The position numbers and the translations under genes were made by a program. A stretch of DNA of 64,000 nucleotides from Alphaproteobacteria bacterium (GTDB lineage: Bacteria; Myxococcota_A; UBA796; GCA-2862545), in NCBI GenBank assembly GCA_020632875.1, contig JACKET010000010.1, positions 1 to 64,000 on the forward strand, written 5' to 3'. The first letter of the stretch is position 1. Each line of letters opens with the position of its first letter. Below the pieces are notes generated by a model. It saw nothing but the letters and a program-made list of their open reading frames with translations. It searched no databases and was not told where the DNA came from. Below are positions 1-8,426 of this stretch, one piece after another.

Positions 1-444
1 TCGCGCATCGCGCACCTCGGCGAGTGGGCCAGCGCGCTCGCGGGCCTGCGTCCGGGACGCGTGCTCGCGGCCCTCGCGCTCTCGGTCGCGTCGCCGTGGT
101 GCCTGGTCGCGGCCTACCACCTGTTCTTCGGCACGCTCCTCCCCGACCTGCCGTCGAGCCGGATCGCGGCGTTCGTCCTCCTCTCCCGCTTCGGTCGCGC
201 CGTGCCGCTCCAGCTGTTCGGGCTGAACTCGGTCGAGGGCTCGATGTGGCTGCTGGGGGAGGTCCTGGGCATCCCGCGGGAGATCCTGGCGCTCTCCCTC
301 GCCACGAACTTCCTCGACAAGACGACCCACAGCCTGCTCGGCGGTGTGGTCGAGCTCGCAGCCAACGGGACCGAGCTGTTGAACCGGGTGGTCCACGCAG
401 AGCCCGACCCCGACGGCGTGGCCGAGCCCGCGCCAACGGAATAG
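1..444 (+). CDS. C-terminal part of an LPG-synthase-TM (UPF0104)-like membrane protein, 5' truncated
   Basis: The reading frame is open from the first base of the window and stops at TAG 442-444, so the N-terminus lies outside. The visible ~147 residues hold hydrophobic segments (around LALSVASPWCLVAAYHLFFG and a later one near AAFVLLSRFG) followed by a polar tail. This is the pattern of the last transmembrane helices of the lysylphosphatidylglycerol-synthase TM family, flippase-like inner-membrane proteins often found beside GT2 glycosyltransferases. The GT2 gene starts 9 bp downstream in the same direction, so the two are probably co-transcribed. The family call rests on topology and neighbour only; other polytopic membrane proteins remain possible. 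Confidence 0.5.
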   Translation, partial: SRIAHLGEWASALAGLRPGRVLAALALSVASPWCLVAAYHLFFGTLLPDLPSSRIAAFVLLSRFGRAVPLQLFGLNSVEGSMWLLGEVLGIPREILALSLATNFLDKTTHSLLGGVVELAANGTELLNRVVHAEPDPDGVAEPAPTE

Positions 445-453
445 CCGCGCCAC

Positions 454-1233
454 ATGGCGAAGACCGCTGCCCCCGAGACCCTCACCGTGCTCGTGCCGTG
501 CCTCAACGAAGAGCACAACCTGCCCGAGACGGTGGCCGACATCCTCGCCACGGCGCCGGGCCTGCCCGTGAAGGTCGAGATCCTGCTCATCGACGACGGG
601 TCGACCGACGGCACGCGTGGCGTGATGGAGCGTCTCTGCGCCGCGCACCCCGAGGTGTCGATGCGGGTGAACGCCGAGAACCTCGGGCTCGGGCGGTCGG
701 TCATGCAGGCCTACGAGACCATCCCGGACGGCCACTGGGTCACCGTGATCCCCGGCGACAACGAGTACATCTTCGCGTCGATCCGGAACCTGCTCGCCGT
801 GCGCGGCGACGCCGACCTCGTGCTCGGGTACTTCCAGAACCCCGTCATCCGCACGGCCACGCGGCGGCTCGCGAGCCGCTCGTTCACGCTCGTGATGGGC
901 GCGCTGTACGGCTTCTCGTGGCGCTACCTCAACGGCATGAAGCTGTACCGGGTCGAGGTGATGCGCGGGCTGTCCGTCCGATCGGGCGGGCACGCCTACA
1001 CCGCCGAGCTGATCGCGAAGGCGCAGCTCCGGAACCCGATGCTCCGCATCCGCGAGGCCCCGTTCGCCGCCCGCGGGCGGGCCGCCGGCCAGACCAAGGC
1101 GTTCCGACCCGCGGGCATCTCGCGGGCTGTTCGCGAGGCGTGGGTGGGCTACCGATCTGTGCAGCGCTACCGCACCCAGCTGCTCGAAGAGGCCGGCGGC
1201 GACGGGTCTTCAGCGACCCCGAGCGGCGAGTAG
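454..1233 (+). CDS. Family 2 glycosyltransferase (dolichyl-phosphate-mannose-synthase-like)
   Basis: 259 aa. The N-terminus carries the GT-A nucleotide-sugar fold (TVLVPCLNEEHNLPETV) followed by the acidic DDGSTDG motif at residues ~47-53 and a second acidic cluster (PGDNEY, ~100). Proteins of this type move a sugar from a nucleotide-sugar to a lipid or polysaccharide acceptor on the cytoplasmic face. There is no C-terminal membrane pair, so it is a short soluble or peripheral form. ATG at 454 follows the upstream stop by 9 bp, suggesting an operon with the membrane protein. The 3' end overlaps the convergent gene by 24 bp. Confidence 0.85.
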   Translation: MAKTAAPETLTVLVPCLNEEHNLPETVADILATAPGLPVKVEILLIDDGSTDGTRGVMERLCAAHPEVSMRVNAENLGLGRSVMQAYETIPDGHWVTVIPGDNEYIFASIRNLLAVRGDADLVLGYFQNPVIRTATRRLASRSFTLVMGALYGFSWRYLNGMKLYRVEVMRGLSVRSGGHAYTAELIAKAQLRNPMLRIREAPFAARGRAAGQTKAFRPAGISRAVREAWVGYRSVQRYRTQLLEEAGGDGSSATPSGE

Positions 1234-2190
1234 CCCCGGGAACCACGGGGGGAAGAACCCCTCTCCCGCGGGCGCGAGCGCCTCGAAGGCCGCGGGGTCG
1301 TGGACGCGTCGCCAGAGCGCGTACGGGACCGTCGCGTTGCCGATGCGGCGCTTGAACGCCAGGAGGCTCTCGCTGCCGCCGCCGAGGTGGACCCGCGCGG
1401 CGCCGCGGTCCCGGGCGAAGGCGATGGCCTCGTGGAACAGGAGGTTGTTGGGACGGCGCGGGAGCGCGTCCGTCGCGCTGCAGCCGAGGAAGTAGAACCA
1501 CGTGGCGCCGGCGTCGAGGAACAGCGCGGCCGCGTCGACGCCCTCCCCTTCGACGAGCGCGAGGTGGACGCGGGGGTGGTCCATCGCGGCCTCGAGCGTG
1601 GGCTCGGGGAAGCGGAACACGCCGTGGGCGCCGACCCGGCCCATCGTCTCGCGGTAGAGCGCGAGGAACGCGGCGCGATCGGCCGGCGCGGACGCGTCGG
1701 TCATCCGGAAGCCGAGGCCCTCGCGGACGGCGCGCCGCACGAAGCGCTGGTGGGTGCCGCTCGCTTCGACCCCGTCGCGCCCGAGGTCGGCGAGGACGTG
1801 CTCGCTGTGGGGCCGGGCGTCCGGCGGCAGCGGGCGGTACGGGTGGAGGCGGCCGAACTCCGTGACCACCCGCCACTCGGCCCGGAGCGCGCCCATCGCC
1901 TCGTCGAACGCGGGCAGGAGGGCGGGATCGGTCGCGAACGGCCCGCCGAAGTCGTAGGCCACGCGGAGGTCGCAGCGCCCCGCGCCGCCCGGGAGCGCGT
2001 CGAGCGGCACGCGCACGACCGGGTACAGCACGGTGCCGCCGGGTGAGGTGCCGCGGATCCCGAAGGCCGCGCCGAGCTCGTTGGAGGCCCAGCGCGCGGC
2101 CCAGTCGAGCGTGGCGTACGGGTCGTCGACGCCGAGCGCGGCGACCCAGGCGTCGAACTCCGCGGGGACCGCGGTGACGTCGAGCTTCAC
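1210..2190 (-). CDS. FemAB/GNAT-like (BioF2-type) acyl- or aminoacyl-transferase
   Basis: 326 aa. Residues ~140-310 resemble the second GNAT domain of the FemAB/BioF2 group: a FRFPEPTLEAAM-type segment, then a beta strand with LVEGEGVDAAALFL and a terminal region with FHEAIAFARDRGAARVHLGGG. Such proteins transfer amino acids or acyl groups onto cell-wall or surface-polysaccharide precursors. The GTG start at 2190 is chosen because it overlaps the stop of the upstream sulfotransferase by 4 nt (GTGA), the rule in this operon. It is the last gene of a polysaccharide-type operon, which supports a role in decorating a surface glycan. The substrate cannot be told from sequence. Confidence 0.6.
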   Translation of the reverse strand: MKLDVTAVPAEFDAWVAALGVDDPYATLDWAARWASNELGAAFGIRGTSPGGTVLYPVVRVPLDALPGGAGRCDLRVAYDFGGPFATDPALLPAFDEAMGALRAEWRVVTEFGRLHPYRPLPPDARPHSEHVLADLGRDGVEASGTHQRFVRRAVREGLGFRMTDASAPADRAAFLALYRETMGRVGAHGVFRFPEPTLEAAMDHPRVHLALVEGEGVDAAALFLDAGATWFYFLGCSATDALPRRPNNLLFHEAIAFARDRGAARVHLGGGSESLLAFKRRIGNATVPYALWRRVHDPAAFEALAPAGEGFFPPWFPGLLAARGR

Positions 2191-3035
2191 GCGCGCGCCA
2201 GGGCCGCGCGCACCGCGTCGGCGCGGGGGTCGTCGCGCGTCGAGGACGGGAACGAGGCGGGCAGCGCGGACGGATCCGGGACCAGCGGCGCGAGCGTGCC
2301 GTGGACGTCGGCGCAGAGCGCGGCGTAGTCCAGAGTGACGACGCGGTCCGGCAGCGCCGCGGCGGCGGCGGCGAGGGCGGCCGTGCACCGGGCCACCTGG
2401 AACGCGACCTGATCGGCTGGCGATGCGGCGAGGTCGACGCCGGGGGGCTCGATGGACCACCAGCGGCCGGCGTCGCCATGGACGCGCTCGCGCATCGCGA
2501 GGATGGAGAGCGCCGTGTCGACCGGGTCGCGGCGCACCCAGACGAACCGCGCGGTCGGCAGGGCCGCGGCCAGCGCCGGAACCGCGAAGCACAGCAGGTT
2601 GCTCTTCAGGAGGAGCGGACGGCCGGCCTCGCGCTCGAAGGCGCCGAGACGTGCGGCGAGACCGGGCTGCACCGCGAAGTGCCCGTGGTGGGCGCCGAAG
2701 GCCAGCTGCTCGCGCCAGAACCAGCTCAGCTCGTGGGGCCCGCTCCAGCCCTCGGTGTTCCCGGCATTCGAGCGGTACGCGGGCACGGGCGGCGGGAGCA
2801 GCGGCCCCAGCACCGTCGCCAGCCGCGCGCCGAACGCGGGGGCCTGCCAGAACCGCGCCACGAGGTTCGAGGGGTACGCGAAGGCCCCGCTGGCCGCGAG
2901 GAGCTGGTAGGTGAGCGTGGTGCCGCTGCGCGGCGCGCCCACCACGACGGTGACGGGGAGCGCCGGCCCTGCATCGGACTCGTGCCAGCCGGCGATCTCG
3001 GCGTTCAGAGCCACCAGCAGCGCGTCGACGTCCAC
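2187..3035 (-). CDS. Sulfotransferase family protein
   Basis: 282 aa from the preferred GTG start. Residues ~33-40 are the PAPS 5'-phosphosulfate loop (GAPRSGTT), and a second phosphate-binding stretch (ARFVWVRRDPVDTALS) matches the 3'-phosphate-binding region of sulfotransferases. It would transfer sulfate from PAPS to a sugar or lipid hydroxyl. GTG 3035 lies 4 nt after the upstream stop; an alternative ATG at 3062 would overlap the upstream gene by 23 nt. Its place between a sugar kinase/nucleotidyltransferase and a FemAB-like gene points to sulfation of a surface glycan, by inference. Confidence 0.75.
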   Translation of the reverse strand: MDVDALLVALNAEIAGWHESDAGPALPVTVVVGAPRSGTTLTYQLLAASGAFAYPSNLVARFWQAPAFGARLATVLGPLLPPPVPAYRSNAGNTEGWSGPHELSWFWREQLAFGAHHGHFAVQPGLAARLGAFEREAGRPLLLKSNLLCFAVPALAAALPTARFVWVRRDPVDTALSILAMRERVHGDAGRWWSIEPPGVDLAASPADQVAFQVARCTAALAAAAAALPDRVVTLDYAALCADVHGTLAPLVPDPSALPASFPSSTRDDPRADAVRAALARA

Positions 3036-3039
3036 GGGC

Positions 3040-4566
3040 CTACCCGAGCTCCGGACGCCCATCGAGCAGGTCGGTGAGCGCCAGCAGCGGCACCGGCTCG
3101 TTCCCGAGGCGACCGACGTGCACCGCGGCGAGGGCGGTGCCGAGGTAGAGCCCGAGCTCGCGGCGGGCGCCGAGCTCGCCGGCGATCAGGCCCGACAGGA
3201 ACACGTCGCCCGCGCCCACGTTGTCGACCGCCACGGCGTCGAAGGCCGGCAGGAAGTCGGAGCCGAGGCGCGCCTCGTCGCCCTCTGGCGGGCGGAAGAG
3301 CACGGCCCCGCGCGCGCCCATCGTGATGACGAGGCCCTTGGCGGCGGTCTCGCGGTAGTACGCGAGCGCCAGGTGCGAGACGCCGCTCTCGCGGTCGCCG
3401 AACGCGAAGCGCAGCTCCTGCTCGGTGGGCGCGGCCAGGCTCGGACCGCGGAACTTCAGGATGCTGGCGCGCTGCCCGCCGCTCACGTCGGCGAACCAGG
3501 GCGTGCCGGTGGCTTCGGTGATGCGGTGGATGGCGTCGGCGAGCGGCTGGCCGACGAGGCCGTAGCCGAAGTCCGTCACCACGAGGGCGTCGGCGCCCTC
3601 GAGCAGGTCGGCGAGGCGCGCCTGGACGAGCTCGGCCTCGTGCGTGGTGAGCTCGCTGCGGCGGCCGCGGTCGACCTTGAAGACCTTGGTGCCGTCGACG
3701 AGGTACCGCGTCTTCACGAAGGTCGGGCGGCGCTCGGACGGCACGACCTCGAGCGAGACGCGCGTGCGCGCGAGCTCGGACCGGAAGCGCGCGGCATCGG
3801 CGTCGTCGGAGAGCACGGTGACGAGCGTGACGTCGGCGCCGAGCAGCGCGAGCTGGCCCGCGATCAGCGCGCCTCCGCCGACGTAGACGGTCTCGGAGGT
3901 CGGGGTGACCGACAGGATCGGGGCCTCGGACGCGACCTCGGCGGCCTCGCCGTGCACGTACACGTCGAGCAGCGGGTCGGCGAAGACGACGACCTTCTTC
4001 CCGAGGAACGAGGTCAGCGCGGTGTCGACGGCGTCGCGCGTGATGCCGTGGCGGCGGCAGAAGAACGCGATGCGGTCGCGGTCGAGGTCGAACTTCTGGC
4101 GGTAGCGCGAGATGATGGCCGAGCTCGAGAACACCACGTCGCCCGACCCGAAGATCACGGTGCCGCCGTAGTCTTCGACGAGCGAGCGCTCCTTGAGGAA
4201 CCGCGGATCCTGGTTGGTCTCGTACTCCTTGCCCTTCACGTACACGTCGGGCTTCACGGCCTCGAGGATGGGCCCGGCCCACGTGTGGTCGTCGAGCACG
4301 ACGTAGTCGACGAACTCGAGCGCCGCGAGGTTCTCCATCCGGAGCTCTTCGTTGATGTACGGCCGATCGAGGCCCTTGCCGACGACCGCGTCGCTCGACA
4401 CGCTCACGACGAGCACGTCGCCCTGCTCGCTCGCGAACCGCAGGTAGCGGACGTGGCCGGGATGCACGATGTCGAAGCACCCGTGGCACTGCACCACCCG
4501 CTTGCCCTCGGCGCGCAGCCGCGCGCGCACGGCCTGCAGCTCGGACAGCGGGAGGATCTTGGTCAT
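3040..4566 (-). CDS. Bifunctional nucleotidyltransferase - PfkB sugar kinase (HldE-like, domains in reversed order)
   Basis: 508 aa. Residues ~20-150 form a cytidylyltransferase-like domain with the HxGH motif (HPGH, 35-38). Residues ~170-500 form a ribokinase/PfkB domain with its GAGD catalytic signature near residue 450 (VDNVGAGDVFLSG). In E. coli HldE the kinase comes first and the nucleotidyltransferase second; here the order is swapped. Expected chemistry is phosphorylation of a sugar (phosphate) and activation to an NDP-sugar for heptose-like or other surface-glycan units. ATG 4566 overlaps the upstream aminotransferase stop by 4 nt. The sugar specificity is unknown. Confidence 0.8.
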   Translation of the reverse strand: MTKILPLSELQAVRARLRAEGKRVVQCHGCFDIVHPGHVRYLRFASEQGDVLVVSVSSDAVVGKGLDRPYINEELRMENLAALEFVDYVVLDDHTWAGPILEAVKPDVYVKGKEYETNQDPRFLKERSLVEDYGGTVIFGSGDVVFSSSAIISRYRQKFDLDRDRIAFFCRRHGITRDAVDTALTSFLGKKVVVFADPLLDVYVHGEAAEVASEAPILSVTPTSETVYVGGGALIAGQLALLGADVTLVTVLSDDADAARFRSELARTRVSLEVVPSERRPTFVKTRYLVDGTKVFKVDRGRRSELTTHEAELVQARLADLLEGADALVVTDFGYGLVGQPLADAIHRITEATGTPWFADVSGGQRASILKFRGPSLAAPTEQELRFAFGDRESGVSHLALAYYRETAAKGLVITMGARGAVLFRPPEGDEARLGSDFLPAFDAVAVDNVGAGDVFLSGLIAGELGARRELGLYLGTALAAVHVGRLGNEPVPLLALTDLLDGRPELG

Positions 4567-5681
4567 GCGTCGACCCGCCCGATGGCGCGGGTCACGTCGA
4601 GCACCGCCTCGATCACGCGGGCCCGGCCGGACGCGTCGAGCTCGGGGGTGACGGGCAGGCTGACGATCTCGTCGACGACGCGCTCGGTGACCGGCAGACC
4701 GCCGTGCGCGAGGTCGGCGAACGGCGCCATCTGGTGGATGGCGACCGGGTAGTGGCTCTTGGCGTCGACCCCGCGCGCGGCGAGGCCCTCGACGAGCGCG
4801 TCACGGCGGGGGTGGCGGACGACGAAGGCCGAGTAGACGCCCTTCTCGCCGGGCTTCTCGACCGGCGGCAGGCGGACGGCCCCGGCCAGCGCCTCGCGGT
4901 ACGCCGCGGCGTGCGCGCGGCGCGCGTCGATGAACGCGTCGAGGTGGTCGAGCTTCACGCACAGCATGGCGGCCTGGAGCGCATCCAGGCGAGAGTTCCC
5001 GGAGATGTGGGCCGCGACGCCCCGCCCGGCCAGCCCGAGGTTGCGCCACTGCCGCAGCTCTTCGTCGCGCGACCGGTCGGGCAGCGTGACGAAGCCCCCG
5101 TCGCCGAGCGCCGACAGCACCTTCAGCGGGTGCAGCGACCACGCGCCGATGCCCGTCGCGCACACGCTGCGCCCGGCGTGCTCGGCACCGATGGCCTGGG
5201 CGGCGTCTTCGACGAGCTGCAGGCCGTGGTCGCGGCAGAAGGCCCCGATGGCCGTGACGTCGGCAGGGTGCCCGTTGAGGTGGACCGGGAGCACGGCCTT
5301 CGTGCGCGGGGTGACCGCGGCGGCGAGCTTCGTCGGGTCCATGCACATCGTGTCGTCGTCGACATCGACGAAGACGGGCGTGGCGCCGAGCAGGCGCACG
5401 GCCGTCGCCGTGGCGACGAAGCTGTGCGACACGGTGATCACCTCGTCGCCCGCGCCGACGCCGGCGGCCCGCAGCGCGATGAGCAGCGCGTCGGTGCCCG
5501 AGTTCACGCCGATGACCGTGGGGAGCCCGAGCCGGGTGGCGAGCCGCGACTCGAACGCGTCGACCTCGGGACCGAGGATGTACCAGCCGTGGTCGATGAC
5601 CCGCTCGACCGCCGCGAGCAGCTCGGCCTTCAGCTTCCGGTTCTGCGCACCGAGGTCGACGTACGGGACCTCGATGCTCAC
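4563..5681 (-). CDS. DegT/DnrJ/EryC1/StrS-family PLP-dependent sugar aminotransferase
   Basis: 372 aa. Family hallmarks are visible: N-terminal VPYVDLGAQNRKLKAEL, the nucleotide-sugar/PLP segment VIGVNSGTDALLIALRAAGVGAGDEVI, the Asp of LVEDAAQAIGAEH, and the PLP Schiff-base lysine in SLHPLKVLSALGDGG (near residue 187). It converts a keto-sugar nucleotide to the amino sugar. GTG 5681 is chosen because it overlaps the upstream epimerase stop by 4 nt; a longer start at 5726 would run into that gene. The epimerase-aminotransferase pairing is typical of amino-sugar biosynthesis for O-antigen or capsule. Confidence 0.88.
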   Translation of the reverse strand: MSIEVPYVDLGAQNRKLKAELLAAVERVIDHGWYILGPEVDAFESRLATRLGLPTVIGVNSGTDALLIALRAAGVGAGDEVITVSHSFVATATAVRLLGATPVFVDVDDDTMCMDPTKLAAAVTPRTKAVLPVHLNGHPADVTAIGAFCRDHGLQLVEDAAQAIGAEHAGRSVCATGIGAWSLHPLKVLSALGDGGFVTLPDRSRDEELRQWRNLGLAGRGVAAHISGNSRLDALQAAMLCVKLDHLDAFIDARRAHAAAYREALAGAVRLPPVEKPGEKGVYSAFVVRHPRRDALVEGLAARGVDAKSHYPVAIHQMAPFADLAHGGLPVTERVVDEIVSLPVTPELDASGRARVIEAVLDVTRAIGRVDA

Positions 5682-7363
5682 AGGGTGGCCCCGGTGCGCC
5701 AGAATCCCGGGAACTGCTTCATCCACACGACGTTGCGGTACCAGGCGTCGTCGACGTTCGGCACGTCGCCGCGCTCGAAGGCCGCCTTGAGGTCGGAGAC
5801 CGCCTCGCCGAGCGAGTGATTCGGCGCCCAGCCGAGCGTCTCGCGGAGCTTGGCCGCGGACAGGTGGTAGCTGCGGTTGTCGTTCGTGGGCTCGACGTCG
5901 ATGGGGAGCGACGGGTCGATGGCGTCGCGGATCATCTCGGCGAGCTGCATGACGCTCGCGTTCTCGGCGCTGACGTTGAACGCCTGGCCCTGGACGAGGT
6001 CGCGGGGCGCCTCGACGAGCGTCACGTAGAAGTCGGTGAGGTCTTCGATGTGGATGTTCGGGCGCAGCTGCGACCCGCCGAACACCCGGATCGCGCCGCG
6101 CGTGAGGGCGTGCGACGTGAGGATGTTGATCGTGAGGTCGAGGCGGAGGCGCGGGCTGTAGCCGCAGACCGTCGCCGCGCGCACCGACACCGCGCAGAAT
6201 GCGTCGTCGACGAGCCCCGCGAGGATCTGCTCACCGGCGGCCTTGTACTTCGCGTAGAGCGTGATGGGCTCGAGCTCGAGGTCTTCGGTGACGTCGGGCG
6301 TGTCCTTGATGCCGTACACGCTCGCCGAGCTGGCGTAGAGGAAGCGCTTCACGCCGTGCTTCTTCGCCGATGGCATGAGGTGCTCGATGGCCGTGAGGTT
6401 CACGCCCGTCGTGAGGTCGGCGTCGAGGTCGGAGCTCGGGTCGTTGCTGATGGCCGCGAGGTGGACGACCACGTCGAATCCCCGCGCGAGCACGGCATCG
6501 ACCTGATCGTGGTCGCGGATGTCGGCCTCGACGAGCGTGAAGCGCGGGTGCGCCATCACGGGCTCGAGGGGCTTCGACCCGAAGAGCAGGCAGTCGAGGA
6601 CGGTCACCTCGTAGCCCTTCGCCAACAGCTTCGGGACGAGCACCGCACCGAGGTAGCCCGCCCCACCCGTCACCAGGATCTTGGTCGTCATGCCGGCCCT
6701 CATAGCGCCCTCGCGCCCGGGTGTCGCCGCCCCGAGGAGCGCTTCGGCGTCCAGTCGCGAGACGACCCGGTGTGCACGGGACAATCCGTGGTCCACCCCG
6801 CCCGCCGCGAGCCCGATCACCCGGCAGCCCGCCGCGAGCCCCGCCTCGACGCCCACGGGCGCGTCCTCGACCACCCAGCAGCGGGCGGGATCGACGCCCA
6901 GGCGGCGCGCGGCCTCGAGGTACAGGTCGGGCTCCGGCTTGCCGTGCTCCACGTCGTCGCGGTCGACGATGACGGCGAAGCGCTCGAGCAGGCCGGCCGC
7001 ACCGAGCAGGAGCTCCGGTGTGCGGCTGCTGGTCGCGATGGCGTACGGGATGCCGGCCGCATCGAGCGCGTCGAGGAAGGCCGTGGTGCCCGGCAGCGGC
7101 GCGAGCCCGTGCACGTCGAGCCATTCGCGCACGAGCTCGACCTTCCGCGCCATCAGCCGGGCCATCCGGTCGGGCGCCAGGTCGCCGAGCACCTCGCGCA
7201 GCACGGCGTCCCGCGAGCGGCCGAGCGCGACGGCCTCGTAGTCGGCCGGGCCGAACGCCACGCCCTCCTCCGCGAACAGCGCGGTCCACGCGGCGGCGTG
7301 GGCGGGCGTCGAGTCGACGATCACACCGTCGAGGTCGAACAGCACCGCGTCCGGACGCCTCAC
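5678..7363 (-). CDS. HAD phosphatase fused in frame to NAD-dependent sugar epimerase/dehydratase
   Basis: One uninterrupted reading frame of 561 aa. Residues ~1-219 are a beta-phosphoglucomutase-like HAD domain: LFDLDGVIVDS nucleophile loop, IATSSRTPE motif II, HGKPEPDLY lysine, VVEDAPVGVEAG motif IV. Residues ~225-561 are an extended SDR epimerase: GGAGYLG NAD loop, SSASVYG, and a Tyr-x3-Lys in YAKYK. No stop lies between them. Internal ATGs at 6703 and 6691, preceded by GAGGG, are normal-looking starts for a free epimerase, so the second half may also be made alone. GTG 7363 overlaps the upstream dehydrogenase stop by 4 nt. A lost stop codon or assembly error is the alternative to a true fusion. 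Confidence 0.8.
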   Translation of the reverse strand: MRRPDAVLFDLDGVIVDSTPAHAAAWTALFAEEGVAFGPADYEAVALGRSRDAVLREVLGDLAPDRMARLMARKVELVREWLDVHGLAPLPGTTAFLDALDAAGIPYAIATSSRTPELLLGAAGLLERFAVIVDRDDVEHGKPEPDLYLEAARRLGVDPARCWVVEDAPVGVEAGLAAGCRVIGLAAGGVDHGLSRAHRVVSRLDAEALLGAATPGREGAMRAGMTTKILVTGGAGYLGAVLVPKLLAKGYEVTVLDCLLFGSKPLEPVMAHPRFTLVEADIRDHDQVDAVLARGFDVVVHLAAISNDPSSDLDADLTTGVNLTAIEHLMPSAKKHGVKRFLYASSASVYGIKDTPDVTEDLELEPITLYAKYKAAGEQILAGLVDDAFCAVSVRAATVCGYSPRLRLDLTINILTSHALTRGAIRVFGGSQLRPNIHIEDLTDFYVTLVEAPRDLVQGQAFNVSAENASVMQLAEMIRDAIDPSLPIDVEPTNDNRSYHLSAAKLRETLGWAPNHSLGEAVSDLKAAFERGDVPNVDDAWYRNVVWMKQFPGFWRTGATL

Positions 7364-8322
7364 GGCGCGTTCCAGACGAAGGCGCCGCGCTCGATCCACG
7401 CCTTCACCTGGGTCACCGAGTCGGCCGACTTCCGGTGTACGGCTTCTTCCGTGTTGAACGCGTTGTGCGGCGTGAGCAGCGCGTCGTTCCGCCGCAGCAG
7501 CGCGAGCGCCGCGGCCGCCGACGGGGTCTGCGGCGGCGCGCCCGACCGCAGGGCGTGCGCCAGGTCGCGCTCCTCGTCGTACACGTCGAGCGCGACCCCG
7601 CCCAGCCGGCCGGCCTCGAGGGCCGCGAGCAGGGCGGGTGTCGGCGAGATCTCGCCGCGGCTGATGTTCACGAACACCGCGCCCGGACGGGCCTTCGCGA
7701 GCCTCGCGGCCCCGAAGTACCCGATGTTGTCGCGCCGCAGGTCCATCGCGCACACGATGGCATCGGCCCGCGCGAGCGCTTCGTCGGGCGACACGTACGG
7801 CACGCCCTGGCGCCAGGGGTCGATGTCGACGCCGATGGCCGTCATGCCGATGCCGTGCGCCACGCGCAGCACCTCGCTGCCGATCTCGCCGACCCCGAAC
7901 ACCGCGAGCGTCCGCCCCCTCGCCTCGCGGCCCGTCAGCCCGTCGCGCTCGAAACGGTGGAGCTGCTCGGTCTGCGCGGGCAGCCGGCGGAGCAGCGCCA
8001 GCACCATGAGAAGCGCCTGCTCGGCCACGGAGGTGGCGCAGTACTTCGGCAGGTAGCCCAGCGCCGGGACCGCGCTCCACCGCTCGCGCAGCGCCACGAG
8101 GTGGTCGTATCCGGTGCTCCGCGAGAGCCAGGCGTCGAAGCGACCCTCCCAGGCATCCGGCAGGACGGACTGGGTGCGTGTGGAGATCACCGGCGCGCGG
8201 GGCCCGTCGTGGCGGGCCTCCTGGATGGTCTCGGCGCAGAACCCCGCCTCGACGCCAGGGGGCAGCAGCGCGCGCAGCGCCTCCGCCTCCTCTTCGAAGG
8301 CCTCGTAGAACCAGACGTGCAT
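7360..8322 (-). CDS. D-isomer-specific 2-hydroxyacid dehydrogenase
   Basis: 320 aa. The central NAD-binding loop GVGEIGSEV (143-151), the conserved Arg in NISRGE (about residue 235), an acidic residue in the following strand, and the catalytic His of LTPHNAFNT (near 290) define the family. It would reduce a 2-keto acid or oxidise a D-2-hydroxy acid with NAD(P). ATG 8322 is preceded by GGGAG at a normal distance. It is the first gene of the six-gene operon running to 1210. In a glycan-type operon it may act on a sugar-acid precursor, but the substrate cannot be inferred from motifs. Confidence 0.85.
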   Translation of the reverse strand: MHVWFYEAFEEEAEALRALLPPGVEAGFCAETIQEARHDGPRAPVISTRTQSVLPDAWEGRFDAWLSRSTGYDHLVALRERWSAVPALGYLPKYCATSVAEQALLMVLALLRRLPAQTEQLHRFERDGLTGREARGRTLAVFGVGEIGSEVLRVAHGIGMTAIGVDIDPWRQGVPYVSPDEALARADAIVCAMDLRRDNIGYFGAARLAKARPGAVFVNISRGEISPTPALLAALEAGRLGGVALDVYDEERDLAHALRSGAPPQTPSAAAALALLRRNDALLTPHNAFNTEEAVHRKSADSVTQVKAWIERGAFVWNAP

Positions 8323-8426
8323 CACGGCGCTCCCGGGTCGTCCCCTGGTGTCTGACACGCTGGGCCGCACGTCGCACCTCAGAGGCTCCGCATGCGGCTA
8401 TGGTGTGCACCCCGCGCGAGGTCCCC

